DNA of 64,000 bases from Dryas octopetala (GCA_963921425.1 OY992839.1:19948910-20012909), one strand, 5' to 3'; numbered from the stretch's first letter, positions 25,804 to 40,338 are shown. Made by a program: numbers and translations. The notes: generated by a model not told the origin, from the letters alone.

Positions 25804-26531
25804 TAGGGGTGTAAACGATCCAAGCCGAATACCATCGTGCTCAAGCTTGGCTTGTTTTAAATTTTTCGAGCTTAAGCTTGGCTTGACTTGTTTCTTATAT
25901 GAGCCAAGCTCAAACGAGCCAAAAAAAAAAAAAAATCGAACCCAATACGAACTCAAGCTGTATCGAGCTTGTTTACATAATTTTATCTAAGATATTTCAT
26001 TAGCTACTATTTTAAAAAAATATATTAATTTCTATCAAACATTTTTTTTTAGGAGAATCGAATATTTTCTTCTTGAAAGCATTATAATATGTTAATTCAA
26101 CTTAGAGTTAATTTATATTTTTAACTAAATTAGATTGGCACCAAAGATTTCTTTAAAACGCCATATAGATGAATATAGTTTCCCTGAAATACAACTGTAC
26201 CAAATAATTCTATCTAAACATTCATAACTTATAACACTTGCAAAAATTCTCATTAAAAAAGATACGTAAGGTAGTAGAATTCTCACAACCAAATAATATA
26301 AAAACAAACTAGGAAATAAAAATACCAGGCCCTAATATAAGCTATAGGAAAGGAGGGACGAGTTGCTCACGAGCTTTCCGAGCCGAACATACCAAAGCTC
26401 AAACTTAGCTTGTTTCTTACACAAGTGAATCTCGGCTTGGCTTATTTATTTTATGAGCTGAGCTTAAACGAACCAAGCCCGAGCCAAACTCGATACAAAC
26501 TCGAGTTGTATCGAGTCAATTTACAGCCCTA
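25804..26531. mobile_element. Non-autonomous hAT-like element inside copia B, 728 bp
   Basis: Ends TAGGGGTGTAAA and TTTACAGCCCTA are inverted repeats with one mismatch. The flanks CGTGTATG and TGTGTATG (25796-25803, 26532-26539) match at 7 of 8 bases, fitting an 8-bp hAT target duplication. Subterminal repeats of AAGCTTGGCTTG and GAGCCAAGCT occur at both ends. There is no transposase. Confidence 0.85.
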
Positions 26532-26544
26532 TGTGTATGTCAAG

Positions 26545-29500
26545 CATGTTCAACTTGGATCTTAGCCGCAGAAAAGCTTATTTCCTAATGCCTTTGTAAA
26601 TATATCTCTCATCTGATCTTTAGAAGGAAGAAACGCTGTGCATAATACTCCTTGCTGGATTTTTTCACGTACAACATGACAGTCAATTTCTATATGTTTG
26701 GTTCGTTCATGATAAACAGGATTGGCTACAATGTATAAAGCTGCTTTGTTGTCACATTAGAGAACACTAGGGAATGAATGTGATATTCCAAAATCCTTCA
26801 AGAGATACCGCAACCATTGCAATTCACAAGTTACTACAGCCATAGCATGATACTCAGCTTCTAAAGAAGATCTAGAAACTGTGGGTTGTTTTTTTGTTAT
26901 GAAATTGGCTCTTTTCAAGAAAAACACAATAACCAATTCTAGACCTTCTAGTCATCTAACAACTAGCCCAGTCGGAATCACAGAAAGCTTGTAATTTTAA
27001 TTCATTGTGAGGATACAGAAGAATACATTGGCCATGAGTATCCTTTAAATAATGGACTAACTGTGTGGCTGCCTCCATGTGTGGAAGTCGTGGTTGATGC
27101 ATGAATTGGCTGAGGATATTCACAGCATAAAGAATATCAGGTCGGGTAACGGTTAAATAAATCAATCGCCCAACCAAACGACGATATCTAGATAGATTGT
27201 GAAGTAATTTACCATCATAATCATAAGTTTCAAATTCTCCTCCATAGGAAATGGTTCAAGTTTTGCTCCAATAACCATGTATCCTTTATAATTTTCAGTG
27301 CATATTTGTCTTGATTCAAACAAATACCATGGTGTGATCGAGACACTTCAATGCCGAGAAAATATTTGAGTTTGTCCAAGTCTTTTAATTTGAACCGTTG
27401 ATGAAGGAATTGCTTAAGGCCAGAAATTTCGTCTTCATCAGAGCCTGTAATCAGAATATCATCAACATAGACTAGTATAAAGACAACAGTTGAACCCTTA
27501 TGCATGTAGAATAGAGAATAATCAGCCTTTGATTGAGAAAAACTAGCTAAAAGGATAGCATGAGAAAATTTGGCAAACCACTTCCTAGACACTTGTTTTA
27601 GTCCGTATAAAGACTTGTTTAATTTACAAACAAGATTATCCCCCTTACGGACATACTCGAACAGTGGTTGTATATAAAGTTCATGGACATCAAGTTCATG
27701 AAGGGCCTAGTCCTTTGAGATAGCGATGGTAAGTAGAACCCACACAGTGACTAACTTGGCAACTGGAGAAAAAGTTTCATGATAATCCAGTCCCTCAATT
27801 TGGGTGTAGCCTTTGGCAATAAGGCACGCTTTGAATCGCTCAATACTACCATCAGAAGTTGTCTTGACTTTATAAACCCATTTGCACCCTATGGGACGTT
27901 TGTAGGATGGAATAGGCACTAGGGACTAGGTGGCATTGTCCTCTAAGGCCTTAAGCTCAGTACGCATAGCATCACACCAGTGAGGAATGAAGGAAGATTG
28001 TGCATAACAAATGGGTTCCTCTATAGAAGAGATAGAGACTAAAAAAACATGATAAGAGGTAGATAAGCGATCATAAGAAAGAAAGTTAGATAAAGGTTAA
28101 CAAGTACCTTTTTGAACCTGATTGAGAGAAGAGGAGATGACATAAGTGTTGTACCAGTGGTAATCTTGTAACTTGATTAGGGAAACATGGATTCGTGGAC
28201 CAAGAACTTCCTCAAAAGGAGGAAAAGATGGTGGAGTAGGAGACGTAGAATCTTGTAAATAAGAGGGGTGGATGGAGAGAATGAATAAGAAGCGTCAATG
28301 TTAGAGAAAACTGAAGCCGCTGAAAATGATGAAGTTATGAGAAAATATGGGGTGGAAGGCGTTATATTGGCTAGAGTTGAAGATGATGGACAAGTTGGAG
28401 AAGAAGGCGTTGTAGTGTATGTCTGGTGAAGGAGGATCTATAGGTATAGCGAAAAGTAAAAGTGGTATGAGATTGGTGATGTCATGGTCCACTATAAAGG
28501 GTTGTATTCCAGTAGGTTGAGTAGGAGGTATAGGTGTGAAGGAGAGTTGTGTAGCATAAAGAAAAGTAGTTTCAAAAAATTTGACATCCGGTAATGATTT
28601 TATTGGATGCATAGTCATAGATTTTGTATCCTTTTTTACCATGAGGATAACCAAGAAAAATGCCAGATATTGCTCTTTTGTCAAATTTATGTTTTTTGTG
28701 AAGGATGTTATTCGCAAAACAAAGGCAACCGAAGACTCATAAATGGATATATGTGGAACGCTTACCAAATAAAATTTCATATGGAGTGTGACTGTCCAAA
28801 ACCTTATTTGGCAAACGATTGATAAGATAGGTAGCTGTCATGATACATTTACCCCAAAATTGCAAAGGAAGATGAGATTGAAAGCGTAGAGAGCGTGCCA
28901 CATTAAGAAGGTGACGATGCTTTCTTTCGACTAAGCCATTTTGTTGAGATGTGCCAACACATGTTCTTTGATGGATCATGCCCTTGGATAAGAAAAAAAA
29001 TGTTGAAGATTGGCGTTGAGAAATTCCAACCCATTATCTGTGAGGATTTGACGAATAAAAGCATTAAATTGAGTTTTGACCATGGCAAAAAATTGTTGAA
29101 TATGTGTAGATGCTTCAGATTTAAAACGCATGAGATAAATCCAAGTACAACGTTAGAAATCATCTACAATAGTTAAAAAATATTTAACACCAGTAAATGT
29201 AGGCATGGCATAAGGACCCCAAACGTCACAATGTATTAAATCATAGCATTTGAAACTTGAAATAACACTTAATGGAAAAAAGAGTTCGATGTAGAATGTT
29301 TTGCTAATGGACAAATTAAGCAATTATCCTTATGAGAACAAGAAATTGAATCAGAAACATGAGAAATATTGGATTGAACTAAATAGGAAGGGTGGCCTAA
29401 ACGCCAATGCTAAAGGTCGAATGTAGAACCAGTCACATTGGGGACGAGTGGTGCATCCCCGGCGTCTAAGTAGTATAGACCATCATGTACACTACCCCTG

Positions 29501-30639
29501 CCAATTCTCTTATTCGTAACTAGGTTCTGAGAAATACACTCATTAGGAAAGAAGGTAATAGAGCAATTTAATGACTTTGTAAGTTTATACACAGACATTA
29601 GATTGAACTTGAAAGATGGTGCAAAAAGAACATCTTGTAAAAGTAACGTGGGGTTTGGCATGGATTTTCCTATATGTGTGATGGAAGCAGTTTGTCCAGT
29701 ATGTAATTTAACAGGGGCACAATTTTGGTGTGAAGCAATTATGAATTGGAAGCCATATGATTAGTATCATCGGAATCTATTATCCAGGCAGAAGAGGGAA
29801 AATTGGAAGAAAACCCACATGTAATACCTGCAAATTTGTTAGCCAGATGACTTGTTTTACCATATGGAAGCAAAGAGAGGAATTGTCTATACTCTTCTTG
29901 TGTGAGTGTCACGCCTGAGTTAGCTGTAGAAGAACTGGTATTCATAGCTGTAGTGAAAGAAGAAGACTTATGTGACTGATGTTAATTAATCCTTCTGAAT
30001 GCAAAACTCCAATTATTGGTTTGATTGCCATATGATGGATTGTTATTGCCTTCTTTTGTAACGGCAATGACAATCAGAATGGCCATCTTTGTTACAAAAA
30101 TCACAATGGTATTTGGATGAATATTTATTCCTACAATGGGACTCAGCATGACCATCTGCATTGCAATAATCACAATGATATTTGGGTTTTGATGAAGAGT
30201 GATGTATCTCAAAGATATGAGGTGCATTTTTTTGAGAAAAACGCTCTTTAAGGTCGGTCCAGACATTGAGTGCTCCCCAAGTATAAATTAAGCTATTGGA
30301 AATTTCTGTAGAAAGAGAGTTGACAATCTAGGAATTTACTATGTTGTTACAGCGAATCTATTGAGCATGATTCGAAGATGTTTCTATAGGCTTGACTTGG
30401 GTTTCATCTATAAACACAAGTTTGGTCTTGGATTCCAAAGCTCTGCATATAGCACGACTCCAAATAAGATAGTTTTCTCCAACAAGGGCCTTAAAAACGA
30501 TAGTGGTAGTTGTGATATCTGAATGATGCAGGTACAAGGGTGAAGATACATTATAGTCAGATATTGGATTGGATCTCTGACCGAGGGATTTTGGTTGTTC
30601 ATGGCTACTTGGTGGTGTGAGACTGCTATCTACTCTCAT
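26545..30639 (-). pseudogene. Copia B gag-pol remnant (all domains recognisable)
   Basis: On the minus strand in Ty1/copia order. Gag is at 30639-30358 (YLIWSRAICRAL). Two tandem CCHC knuckles, CDYCNADGHAESHC and CDFCNKDGHSDCHC, lie at about 30165-30065. The protease active site is altered to IDSDDTNHM near 29770. The pre-integrase region is at 29661-29410. The integrase end, with QQNGLVERKHRH, is at 28979-28740. Reverse transcriptase starts at 27919 (GCKWVYKVK) and keeps the YVDD catalytic box near 27465. RNase H runs from 27177 to about 26545, with SLEAEYHAMA and CDNKAALYI, and a stop just before CDN. Multiple frameshifts and stops mean no functional polyprotein, but the pol domains are nearly complete in length. 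Confidence 0.92.
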
Positions 30640-30685
30640 GGTGGTGTTTGGGAAAAATAAATGTGAAAAATTTGCGATCAGTGTT

Positions 30686-30710
30686 CAGGCTCTAATACCA
30701 TATGAAAAAC
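30686..30710 (-). other. Primer-binding site of copia B
   Basis: On the minus strand TGGTATTAGAGCCTG follows the LTR after about ten bases. It resembles the initiator tRNA-Met primer site TGGTATCAGAGC with one change. Confidence 0.65.
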
Positions 30711-30934
30711 TGATATGGTTTTGAATTGGTATGTTGTAATAATTCTGCACAAAGACTTTTATACAATGAAAAGAAAACAAGATCCTATATTAAAGTCTAG
30801 ATCGACTTAAGTAACTGTCTAATTTACAGTTTCATACAAAAGGAAAGACAATCAATACTAGTTGACTATCATAACACAGGGAGATCACTGAAATCACTGA
30901 ATCAATGTTCCAATTATCTCTACTTTCCTTAACA
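30711..30934 (-). repeat. 5' LTR of copia element B
   Basis: 224 bp. It starts TGTTAAGG and ends CATATCA on the minus strand. It differs from the 3' LTR at roughly a dozen positions, indicating an element that is not very recent. No convincing 5-bp target duplication is visible (GAAAA versus GCTTC). Confidence 0.88.
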
Positions 30935-32517
30935 GCTTCTTAGCTTGCTTAGGTCTGGCACTCCAAGAGCCTAGAAAGCCTCTGAATTTGGTATTGCTGC
31001 ATGGTTTGATGGGGCAATATTGGTGTTTCAGTAACTATAGTGCTTCCACTGAGATGCAACTTCTACAAATGCATTGTAGGGGCAATAATAGTGGTTCAAC
31101 AACCACAATGTCTACCATGTTAAAGTTTTATATAGGTTTCTTTCAATTACCATTGAGATGCAGATTCTGCAAATGTAACTTTTGCAAATGCAATAATGGC
31201 AATTTTGTAAATAAAGTGAACAATGACACAGTGGGAAAAAAAAAAGGCTAAAACGGGCATTTTAAAATTTTGGCCTGCAACTTAGCATTTAGTAGTTTTG
31301 GCGTGAAAATCAAAGCACTCATTAACTAATCCAATATGACATTATTAATTAGATTAATTTAATTAGAAAAATAAATAAGACTTAATCAAGATCACAAGAA
31401 CACATAATTCTTGATCAAGAATAGGTGTGGCACCTGTTGTTTGGGGGGGGGAGGGGGGTTTCTAGAGTGTGCCGCAAATTCTAGAGAATGGAGAGAGCTT
31501 TTTCAAGCTAGCTTGTGACTCTGATTTTTCTCAATGAATGAATGAAAAAAAACCTTGCCTATTTATAGGATGAGTTTCATTGTCCACCAAGTAGTCCAAC
31601 CCTTCAGAATTTTTCCAAGTGTCACAATCCCAATGGAAGGTCCAATAGGAATGTGATACAAATACTTTTCGAACAAGTAAAGGGATTTAATTCTATTGGT
31701 TGGAAATAGGGGTATACATGAAACCGACCGGACCCATTTACCCGATCGACATGTAGGACTCAAATCAGGTCTACGTCACACTTAGACATATCGAAAGAAG
31801 TAGTCAACCCAACTAGATGTTTAAATGGGCCGGTTTCGGTTCTAGTCTCGGACTGACCGTTTAGAACCTGTCCACCTGTTTATATTGTAATATTATATTT
31901 TTAATTATTTATTATGATATATTATATATTTAATTTTATTTACTCAATCTCTCGACTCTCTCTACTATCTATCCCCATTCAAATCCCTAGCCACCTTCAG
32001 GTCCTCACCGAGCCACCAGCTGCCGATCGCTAAGCCAAATAGCCATCACTGATCCACAACATTCGTCATTATCGACGCTTAGTGTTCACAAGCTCACAAT
32101 GACTCTCCTTTCTATTCTCCTCTGATATCCTCTCCTCTTTATACCGTCGCCTTATGTGGCTCTATCCATCATCTGATCATCACCCTCTGTCCTTAGTAGG
32201 GATGAGATTAGGTTGGGTCAGGCCTATATCGGCCAAACAATTGACCCACCTGACCAACCGAGTTTGGCAATTTTCTACAACGGACAACCAACTTTGTGGG
32301 TCGGTTACGAGTCGGGGCAACCGATAAAGTCTGTATCAGTCGGGTCGGTAATGGCTTCACCAGAATTTATTTTTTATTTTTTCCAACTCAACTCAACACT
32401 AAAAACCTCAGTGAAAGCAATGAAAGCCACAAAGCAAAAATGTTCCCAAATCCCAATCTGAATGAAGGCTGAGACTCAGATGCAGAGGTTATGTCCAGTG
32501 ACAAAACTAGTTTGTCA
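30935..32517. other. Non-coding region between copia B and duplication copy B
   Basis: 30940-31100 resembles 25400-25549. A G-rich run lies at 31442-31460. At 31711 TAGGGGTATACATGAAACCGACCGG looks like the left end of another hAT-like element, and TAGGGATGAGATTAGG at about 32198 like a second, but no matching right ends are seen. No gene can be supported. Confidence 0.45.
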
Positions 32518-32599
32518 TTTATTCTAAGTGTGAAATTTTATACTCATGGGTCACATGTAGAAGTAATTAATTGAAGAGCAATGCACCATTGGTCCACTT

Positions 32600-34222
32600 A
32601 TTATGGCGGTTTTCCCATGTTAGTCCACGGACTAATTTTGTCTTACGTTAGTCTACGAATTAATTAAAATGCCTCAAGTTAGTTTGATCCGTCAAATATG
32701 TGTCAACGTCCGTAAAAAACATATCACGTGATGTACACGTGGGTTTTTTGGAGGGCAAATAAGGGTTTAATTTTCACACCATACCAGGTTTTTCACAAAA
32801 ATATTAAAAAATAAAATAACCAAAATCCAAATAAAAAAACTCATCACCAAGCTTCCAAATTACCCACTTGATTCCAACTTCTGCCATTTCTGTCGCACGC
32901 AGAAATGGCTTCCTCCAAAATTTTTGAGGTCGTTCCTCACAAATCAGAGTGGTCGAAATCGGCCACTAGACGGAAAAAACACACCGGAACTAAACAACAA
33001 GATCCCTTTGTCATTGATACAACGAAGTCGAAGATCTTGTTCCAGGGATTGTAAATCTTGTTCCAGCAAAGAAATTGCTTCAACTAGCAGCGGAGTCTTC
33101 TGGAACAAACACAGAACTTGAACAGACATCTAGACTTGGTTGGCAACAAGATCATGTATTAAGCACATCAAGTTTTTTCTCTGGTTTGATATCTAATCAC
33201 ACAAAGAAGACATGAAGATTGGAACAAGGAGAACCCTATGAGAGTGCAGAAGAAACTGCAATCTCGGAAGGACTGGAAAGTTCAAAGATTGGGGAATCAG
33301 AAAAGCATGCCAATTTAAGAAAAGTTGAGAATTCCAAAAGCAGCAGAAATGGGAACCTAGAGGTTGAATGCAAGGGGTTTAGATCAAGTGGATTCACTGG
33401 GTTTGATACTAATCACTAATAAGGCAAGGTTCCTGATCAATTGGCTGGTAAGCTCTTTGAGAAAGCTTAAGCATCCTAACACAGAGGGAATTCCTTTGGT
33501 CAACTCTTTGAGACATATCTCTCCCCGACTCTCTCTCTCTCTCTCTCTCTCTCTATAATCTCTGCATATCTCTTTCCTCACATATCTCTCTTTCCTCTTT
33601 GTCTGCAAAAATTCACTCATTAATCCACCCAAAAGCAAGAGGAGGTTAAGATGAGTGAGATTATACCCTTGATGGCTCGAGATCGCCGCCGGTTTCGCTA
33701 GAAAAGGAGGAGGAAGCCGACGGCCTTTCCCTCGTCGATTCGCCGTCGTCGAGTGTCGGCTAGGCAATTAGAGGTCACCATCACACTCACCACGTCGAGA
33801 CGAAGAAGATAAGGGTGGTGGAAGGTCTCGACGCCGCCGAAAACGATGAAGTCGCCGGAGAAGTCAATCGGGTTGACTTCTCCAATGCGCTGCTGTGGCA
33901 AGTTTCAGGGAAAACCAACCCTACCGGAAAAGAGAAACAGGAGAGAGGGTTCTCTCACCGCTAGGATCGTCGTCAACTGGTTGGATCAGCCCAAAAACGG
34001 TGAAGGCAGAGGTTGGGGAGAGAGAGAGTTGGGGAGAGAAGGAAAAAATAATAAAGGGGGATGCAATAATGGCGTGAAAACCCTTATTTGCCCTTCGAAA
34101 AATTCACGTGTACATCACGTGATCTGTTTTTTACGGAAGTTGACACATATTTGATGGATCGGACCAATTTGGGGCATTTTAATTAATTCATGGGAGACAA
34201 AAATTAGTTCGTAGACTAACAT
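32600..34222. mobile_element. MULE-like element with ~165-bp terminal inverted repeats
   Basis: Sequence from about 32624 (CATGTTAGTCCACGGACTAA) to 32770 pairs in inverted orientation with about 34075-34222. Paired blocks include AATTAATTAAAATGCC, CAAATATGTGTCAAC, CACGTGATGTACACGTG and GGGCAAATAAGGGTTT. Long TIRs of this size are typical of Mutator-like elements. The interior (32880-34070) has no transposase. It contains GC-richer, exon-like stretches, including a minus-strand frame near 33698-33901 and a (CT)n tract at 33530-33555, so it may carry captured host sequence. The homologous site in copy A is empty. The exact edges and target duplication could not be fixed. Confidence 0.75.
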
Positions 34223-34399
34223 GGTGGGCAGGTTGCAACTCAACTTGGGTCAACTGGGTTGGATTATATATTTGTCTGGAAAGTGATGTAGCATGTGATA
34301 TGTATCCCTTGAACAAAGGCATATTCCTCTACTTTTCTAAAACCACCTTCTCCAAAACCAGCAGATTTAATTTAACACATTAAACCACTAAACCATTAA

Positions 34400-35218
34400 G
34401 GGCTCGTTTGGTACGTCGGACTGTATTGACTAATTTATGTCGGATAGTATTAATCTATTCCGGAGAGTACTGACTGTTTATCCATAATATTATCAGGCGT
34501 TTGGTGCTCTGTCGGATAGCAGCGGATCAGACTATTTTTTTAATTCTTTGATAACTTAGTAAAAATTAAAATTCATATGACACAAATTATTTTTGGCAAG
34601 ATTCATACAACCAAGATTTTTTTTTCTTTTGTTTTTGCCAAGATCTATAGGACAAGAGGACATGAGGAAATTCATTCTCATAATTGTAGAACTTAGGATC
34701 ATACGTTTTACATAGTATATAAGCACATCTTTATTCAAGAACAAATCATAACCTAATTTCCAAAAAATGTAATAAAATAATCTATTGAATAAATTTAAAA
34801 GAAAAAATAAGAAGAGATAATTAGACATCATACATAGAAGAGGAAATATATAAACAAAGAGAAGAACAGAGAAGAAGCATATTGGAGAAAGTATGAGAGA
34901 GAGAGAGAGAGTGAGAGATGGATACCTGGAGAAAAGTGAAGAGAAGAACCTGTGGAGAAGATAGCAGAGAAAACCCTAGGGAGAAGAAGATGAAAATAAC
35001 GTCTGTTGATTTTCAGCGTGTTTTTGTTTTCTCAATTTAAGCGTGTATTATCTAATCCTAGGTGTGTGTGTTGTATTAGTTAGTCAGGTAAGGAGAGTAT
35101 TAAAAGCCCAATCTGGTTTACATAGTCAGGTAATTAAATAATACAAGTGGACACCAAACAACTGACATAGATTATTTATTCCTATCCAGAGCCTAATACG
35201 ATGTACCAAACATACCCC
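34400..35218. mobile_element. TIR element (MITE-like), 819 bp
   Basis: The left end GGGCTCGTTTGGTACGTCG pairs with the right end, where CGATGTACCAAACATACCCC is the imperfect reverse complement. Both subterminal regions repeat CGGATAGTATTAATC/TATTAGGC-like words. Copy A lacks the insertion (AAACCACTAAAAATCTAAG there). I see no clear target duplication, so the superfamily (hAT or PIF/Harbinger) is open. There is no coding capacity. Confidence 0.7.
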
Positions 35219-36280
35219 AGTTTAAGTTGCTTGTTTGCTTAATCAGTTTAATATGTTGGAACAAAAATGAGAATCCATCATAAAAATAGCATATGTAATA
35301 CATAATCTTTTATCCCACTAGAGACCTTGTGCTATGAAAATTATTCTTATATATATATATATATATTTTTACCAATGACTTTCGCTATTGGCTGTCGGTC
35401 CAATCCCAATCAGTCCGTTTCTATCACGGGGTACAGCATTCTTAACTTTTCTATCAATATCCAAATTAATCTCTCTTTATCATATTTAGACAAAACCAAA
35501 AAAAAAAAAAAAAAAAAACAACAGCGAGGCCACATTGGAGCGAAAATTATTGGGTGTAATTGGGTGTTTTTAAATTTTAAATTGGAACTTACTATGCATA
35601 ATACTATCCAAACCGGTGACTTCTTTATTGGTAACTTCTTCTTTTTTTATTAGAAGGTATTGAATTCTTCAAGTCCAATACCAGAGTAATACCACTAGTC
35701 CTCCTCTTCTGTCATTGGTAACTTCTTTATTTATTCGAAGGTTTTGAATTCTTGATGTATCCTAATATCAACCTAATTTTCTACTCCTCCTCTAATCACT
35801 GGAGTTAATCAAATTTTTTTTTTAATATCATTTTTCTTTCTTTCTATTATTTTAATTAAAAATATGGAAAACAAAATCCAGAGGAAATGAATTAAGAGAA
35901 TGTCACAAGTTCTATTCTCTCTCAATGTTCCGAAATAATAAAAGTCTTTCATCAAAAAAAAAAAAAAATCATCCAAGTGTTTAAAATTAAATTAAATATT
36001 AAATATCAAAAAGACATATGTAGAATAAATGTTAAGATCTTTTAAAATGACGTTATTTTTGTTTTACTACTATAGAAATATTTAGTCTAGTTACTATCAT
36101 ATTTTGTTTGGGTTGAGGATGGGCGACCATGGCTCACTCCTATTTGGAAATTGATAATCTTACCACAAAAGAAAGTATTTTTCTAAGAACAACATTAAAA
36201 TTTTCTTTGAGGACACTTCATAGCAAATCCACCAAAAGTGTTAACCAACATGTAAAACCAGGGACTGAAATCAAGGAATG

Positions 36281-36292
36281 GTTTTGGCTTAG
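36281..36292 (+). promoter_or_regulatory. Altered GT motif upstream of ADH-B
   Basis: GTTTTGGCTTAG occupies the place of GTTTTGGTTTAG in ADH-A. One T-to-C change removes the second TGGTTT-like motif, while the first (ATGGTTTT) remains. Confidence 0.45.
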
Positions 36293-36419
36293 CCTGTGGT
36301 ATTATATCCTATGGAAATAAAGAATGTTAAAAAGTCTAATCGAATGGGACAAGAATCCGTTCCTACTATAATATTTTTAATATATTAAATTTATTCAGCC
36401 CCCTCTTTCTTTTATGGAA

Positions 36420-36430
36420 TATATATATAC
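36420..36430 (+). promoter_or_regulatory. TATA box of ADH-B
   Basis: ATATATATACC lies in the same place relative to TTTATTTCCCACC as in ADH-A, about 135 bp before the ATG. Confidence 0.55.
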
Positions 36431-36558
36431 CTCAACAGGGTGGCTTTATTTCCCACCAGAGCAAAATATCAAACGGTTTACAAGTCTGTCAGATACTACA
36501 AAGCTTTCAGAGTTTCAATTTCAGTTTCTTGGATTGTTAGTGAGGAAGAAAAGGAAGA

Positions 36559-38910
<2,352 letters not shown>

Positions 38911-39430
38911 AGTTGATCTTTGATGATTTTGTGCGTACATTCTCAGTTTCCATTGTGTAATGTATTTTCTGTTTTTGAAGTTTGGTTTTCATGTAATGGG
39001 AGTGTGATGAATCTGTTTTTCATACTGTATATGTCTAGCTTCTGTTGGACAGTTACAGTGAACATACATGCATATTAATAAATAGCAGTCAACCTCTTTG
39101 CCCATTACAAGCGTGTACTAATGCATTACTCTACTGGTGCTGCCTTACATAAGGTTATAAAATTACTGTTTAATATAAAATGTTATATTTTCTGTAAAAT
39201 TTGAGCTGGCATACTAATTAGTATATAGGAAAAATCTCTACCAATTTTGGGTACAATCATTTAAAACCAACAGCTGTACTTCCATTGTTAGGTAAAAAAC
39301 AATCTTCTTACTTCCTAGAGCAATATGTGAGTACTGGAATTTTATTGTATTGGAATGTATCATGTATGTGAGCAAAAACAATGGTGGAGTCATAACTACT
39401 TTTGAATATACAAAAGAAGTCTTATTAATT

Positions 39431-39654
39431 GGGTGCGTTTGATAACGTTTTACAAAACGGTTTTTCATTTTACAAATTCAAAAAATAACAAAAATGTGTT
39501 TGGTTGCCGTATTGAGAAAATAGTTTTTGAAAAACACAAAATAGAATTTCTAGTTTACAGTGTAAATTCAGAAAACGACTAAATGATGTTTTCAGTGAAT
39601 TTAGAAAACATAGATAACACAGATACGAATAAAAAAAAAAAAAAATTACAACTG

Positions 39655-39687
<33 letters not shown>

Positions 39688-40338
39688 AAACATGTGATCT
39701 GCACCTCCTCCCCACCTAGCCAGACCCACCTCCGGCGGCAGCCCTACCCCCCGCCGCTGCCCACCTCACCCATCTCTCTTCATCTCTCCTCTATTTCTCT
39801 ATTTCTTTTTTTCTTTTTTTCTCTCTTCCCATCTCTCAAAATATTTACTTTGTAATCCCTCTATAGTTTCCAATTCCCGCTTCAATAAACGGATCAAGAC
39901 TCTCCGTAACATCTATGACAGGAAGCTCACGAACCTTAACAACTTTTACATAGAGAAAATACATCTGTTCAACTAGATCATAGTTGCTTGCAGTGTTGTC
40001 TTCATTAATAATACGGCCACCAACAACTCTTCCACCTCCAAGGTAGTCGCGCCGGCCGAGGTGGGTTGGGTTTTATAAACTTCTCTTCTTTTTAATTATA
40101 TATTTTATGAAATTGATTAATAATAATTTATAATTAATATCTTTTGTGAATATAATTATTTTGTTGTAATAATTGGTTAATATCAAATGTGTTTTCATTA
40201 TTTTTGTTTTATAATTGCTTTTTAATTACGCTACCAAACGCCTTCTCATATTTTGAGAATGGAAAATTTAATTTGTCATTTTCATTTTACAATACAGTTT
40301 TTAAAAAATTGTTTTGTAAAACGTTGCCAGATGGGCCC
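39431..40338. mobile_element. TIR element carrying a C2-domain gene fragment, 908 bp
   Basis: The left end GGGTGCGTTTGATAACGTTTT and the right end, whose reverse complement is GGGCCCATCTGGCAACGTTTT, form imperfect inverted repeats that continue with ACAAAACxxTTTTT. Copy A of the duplication lacks this segment. The interior holds an A-run of about 30 bases (39655-39686), a C-rich stretch, and a recognisable piece of a plant C2-domain gene on the minus strand. No transposase is seen, and the target duplication is unclear (ATTAATT / TAAAT). Confidence 0.75.
39845..40060 (-). pseudogene. Captured exon fragment of an MCTP/FTIP-type C2-domain gene
   Basis: The minus strand is open for about 70 codons, ending at TAA at 39845. 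It reads GGGRVVGG, then YDLVEQMYFLYVKVVKVREL and DVTESLDPFIEA, then GNYRGITK. This is the start of an internal C2 domain of plant multiple-C2-domain transmembrane proteins (MCTP / FT-interacting protein family), which are ER and plasmodesmata membrane tethers. The fragment lacks the rest of the domain and has no start codon of its own. In the calcium loop DVTGSLDPYVE the usual Gly and Tyr are replaced by Glu and Phe. It lies entirely inside the TIR element, so I infer transposon capture. Confidence 0.8.

Noticed and set aside
33846..34154. 102-codon plus-strand frame in the MULE-like element
   Set aside because: It overlaps an equally plausible minus-strand frame and runs into the terminal inverted repeat; treated as possible captured sequence, not a gene.
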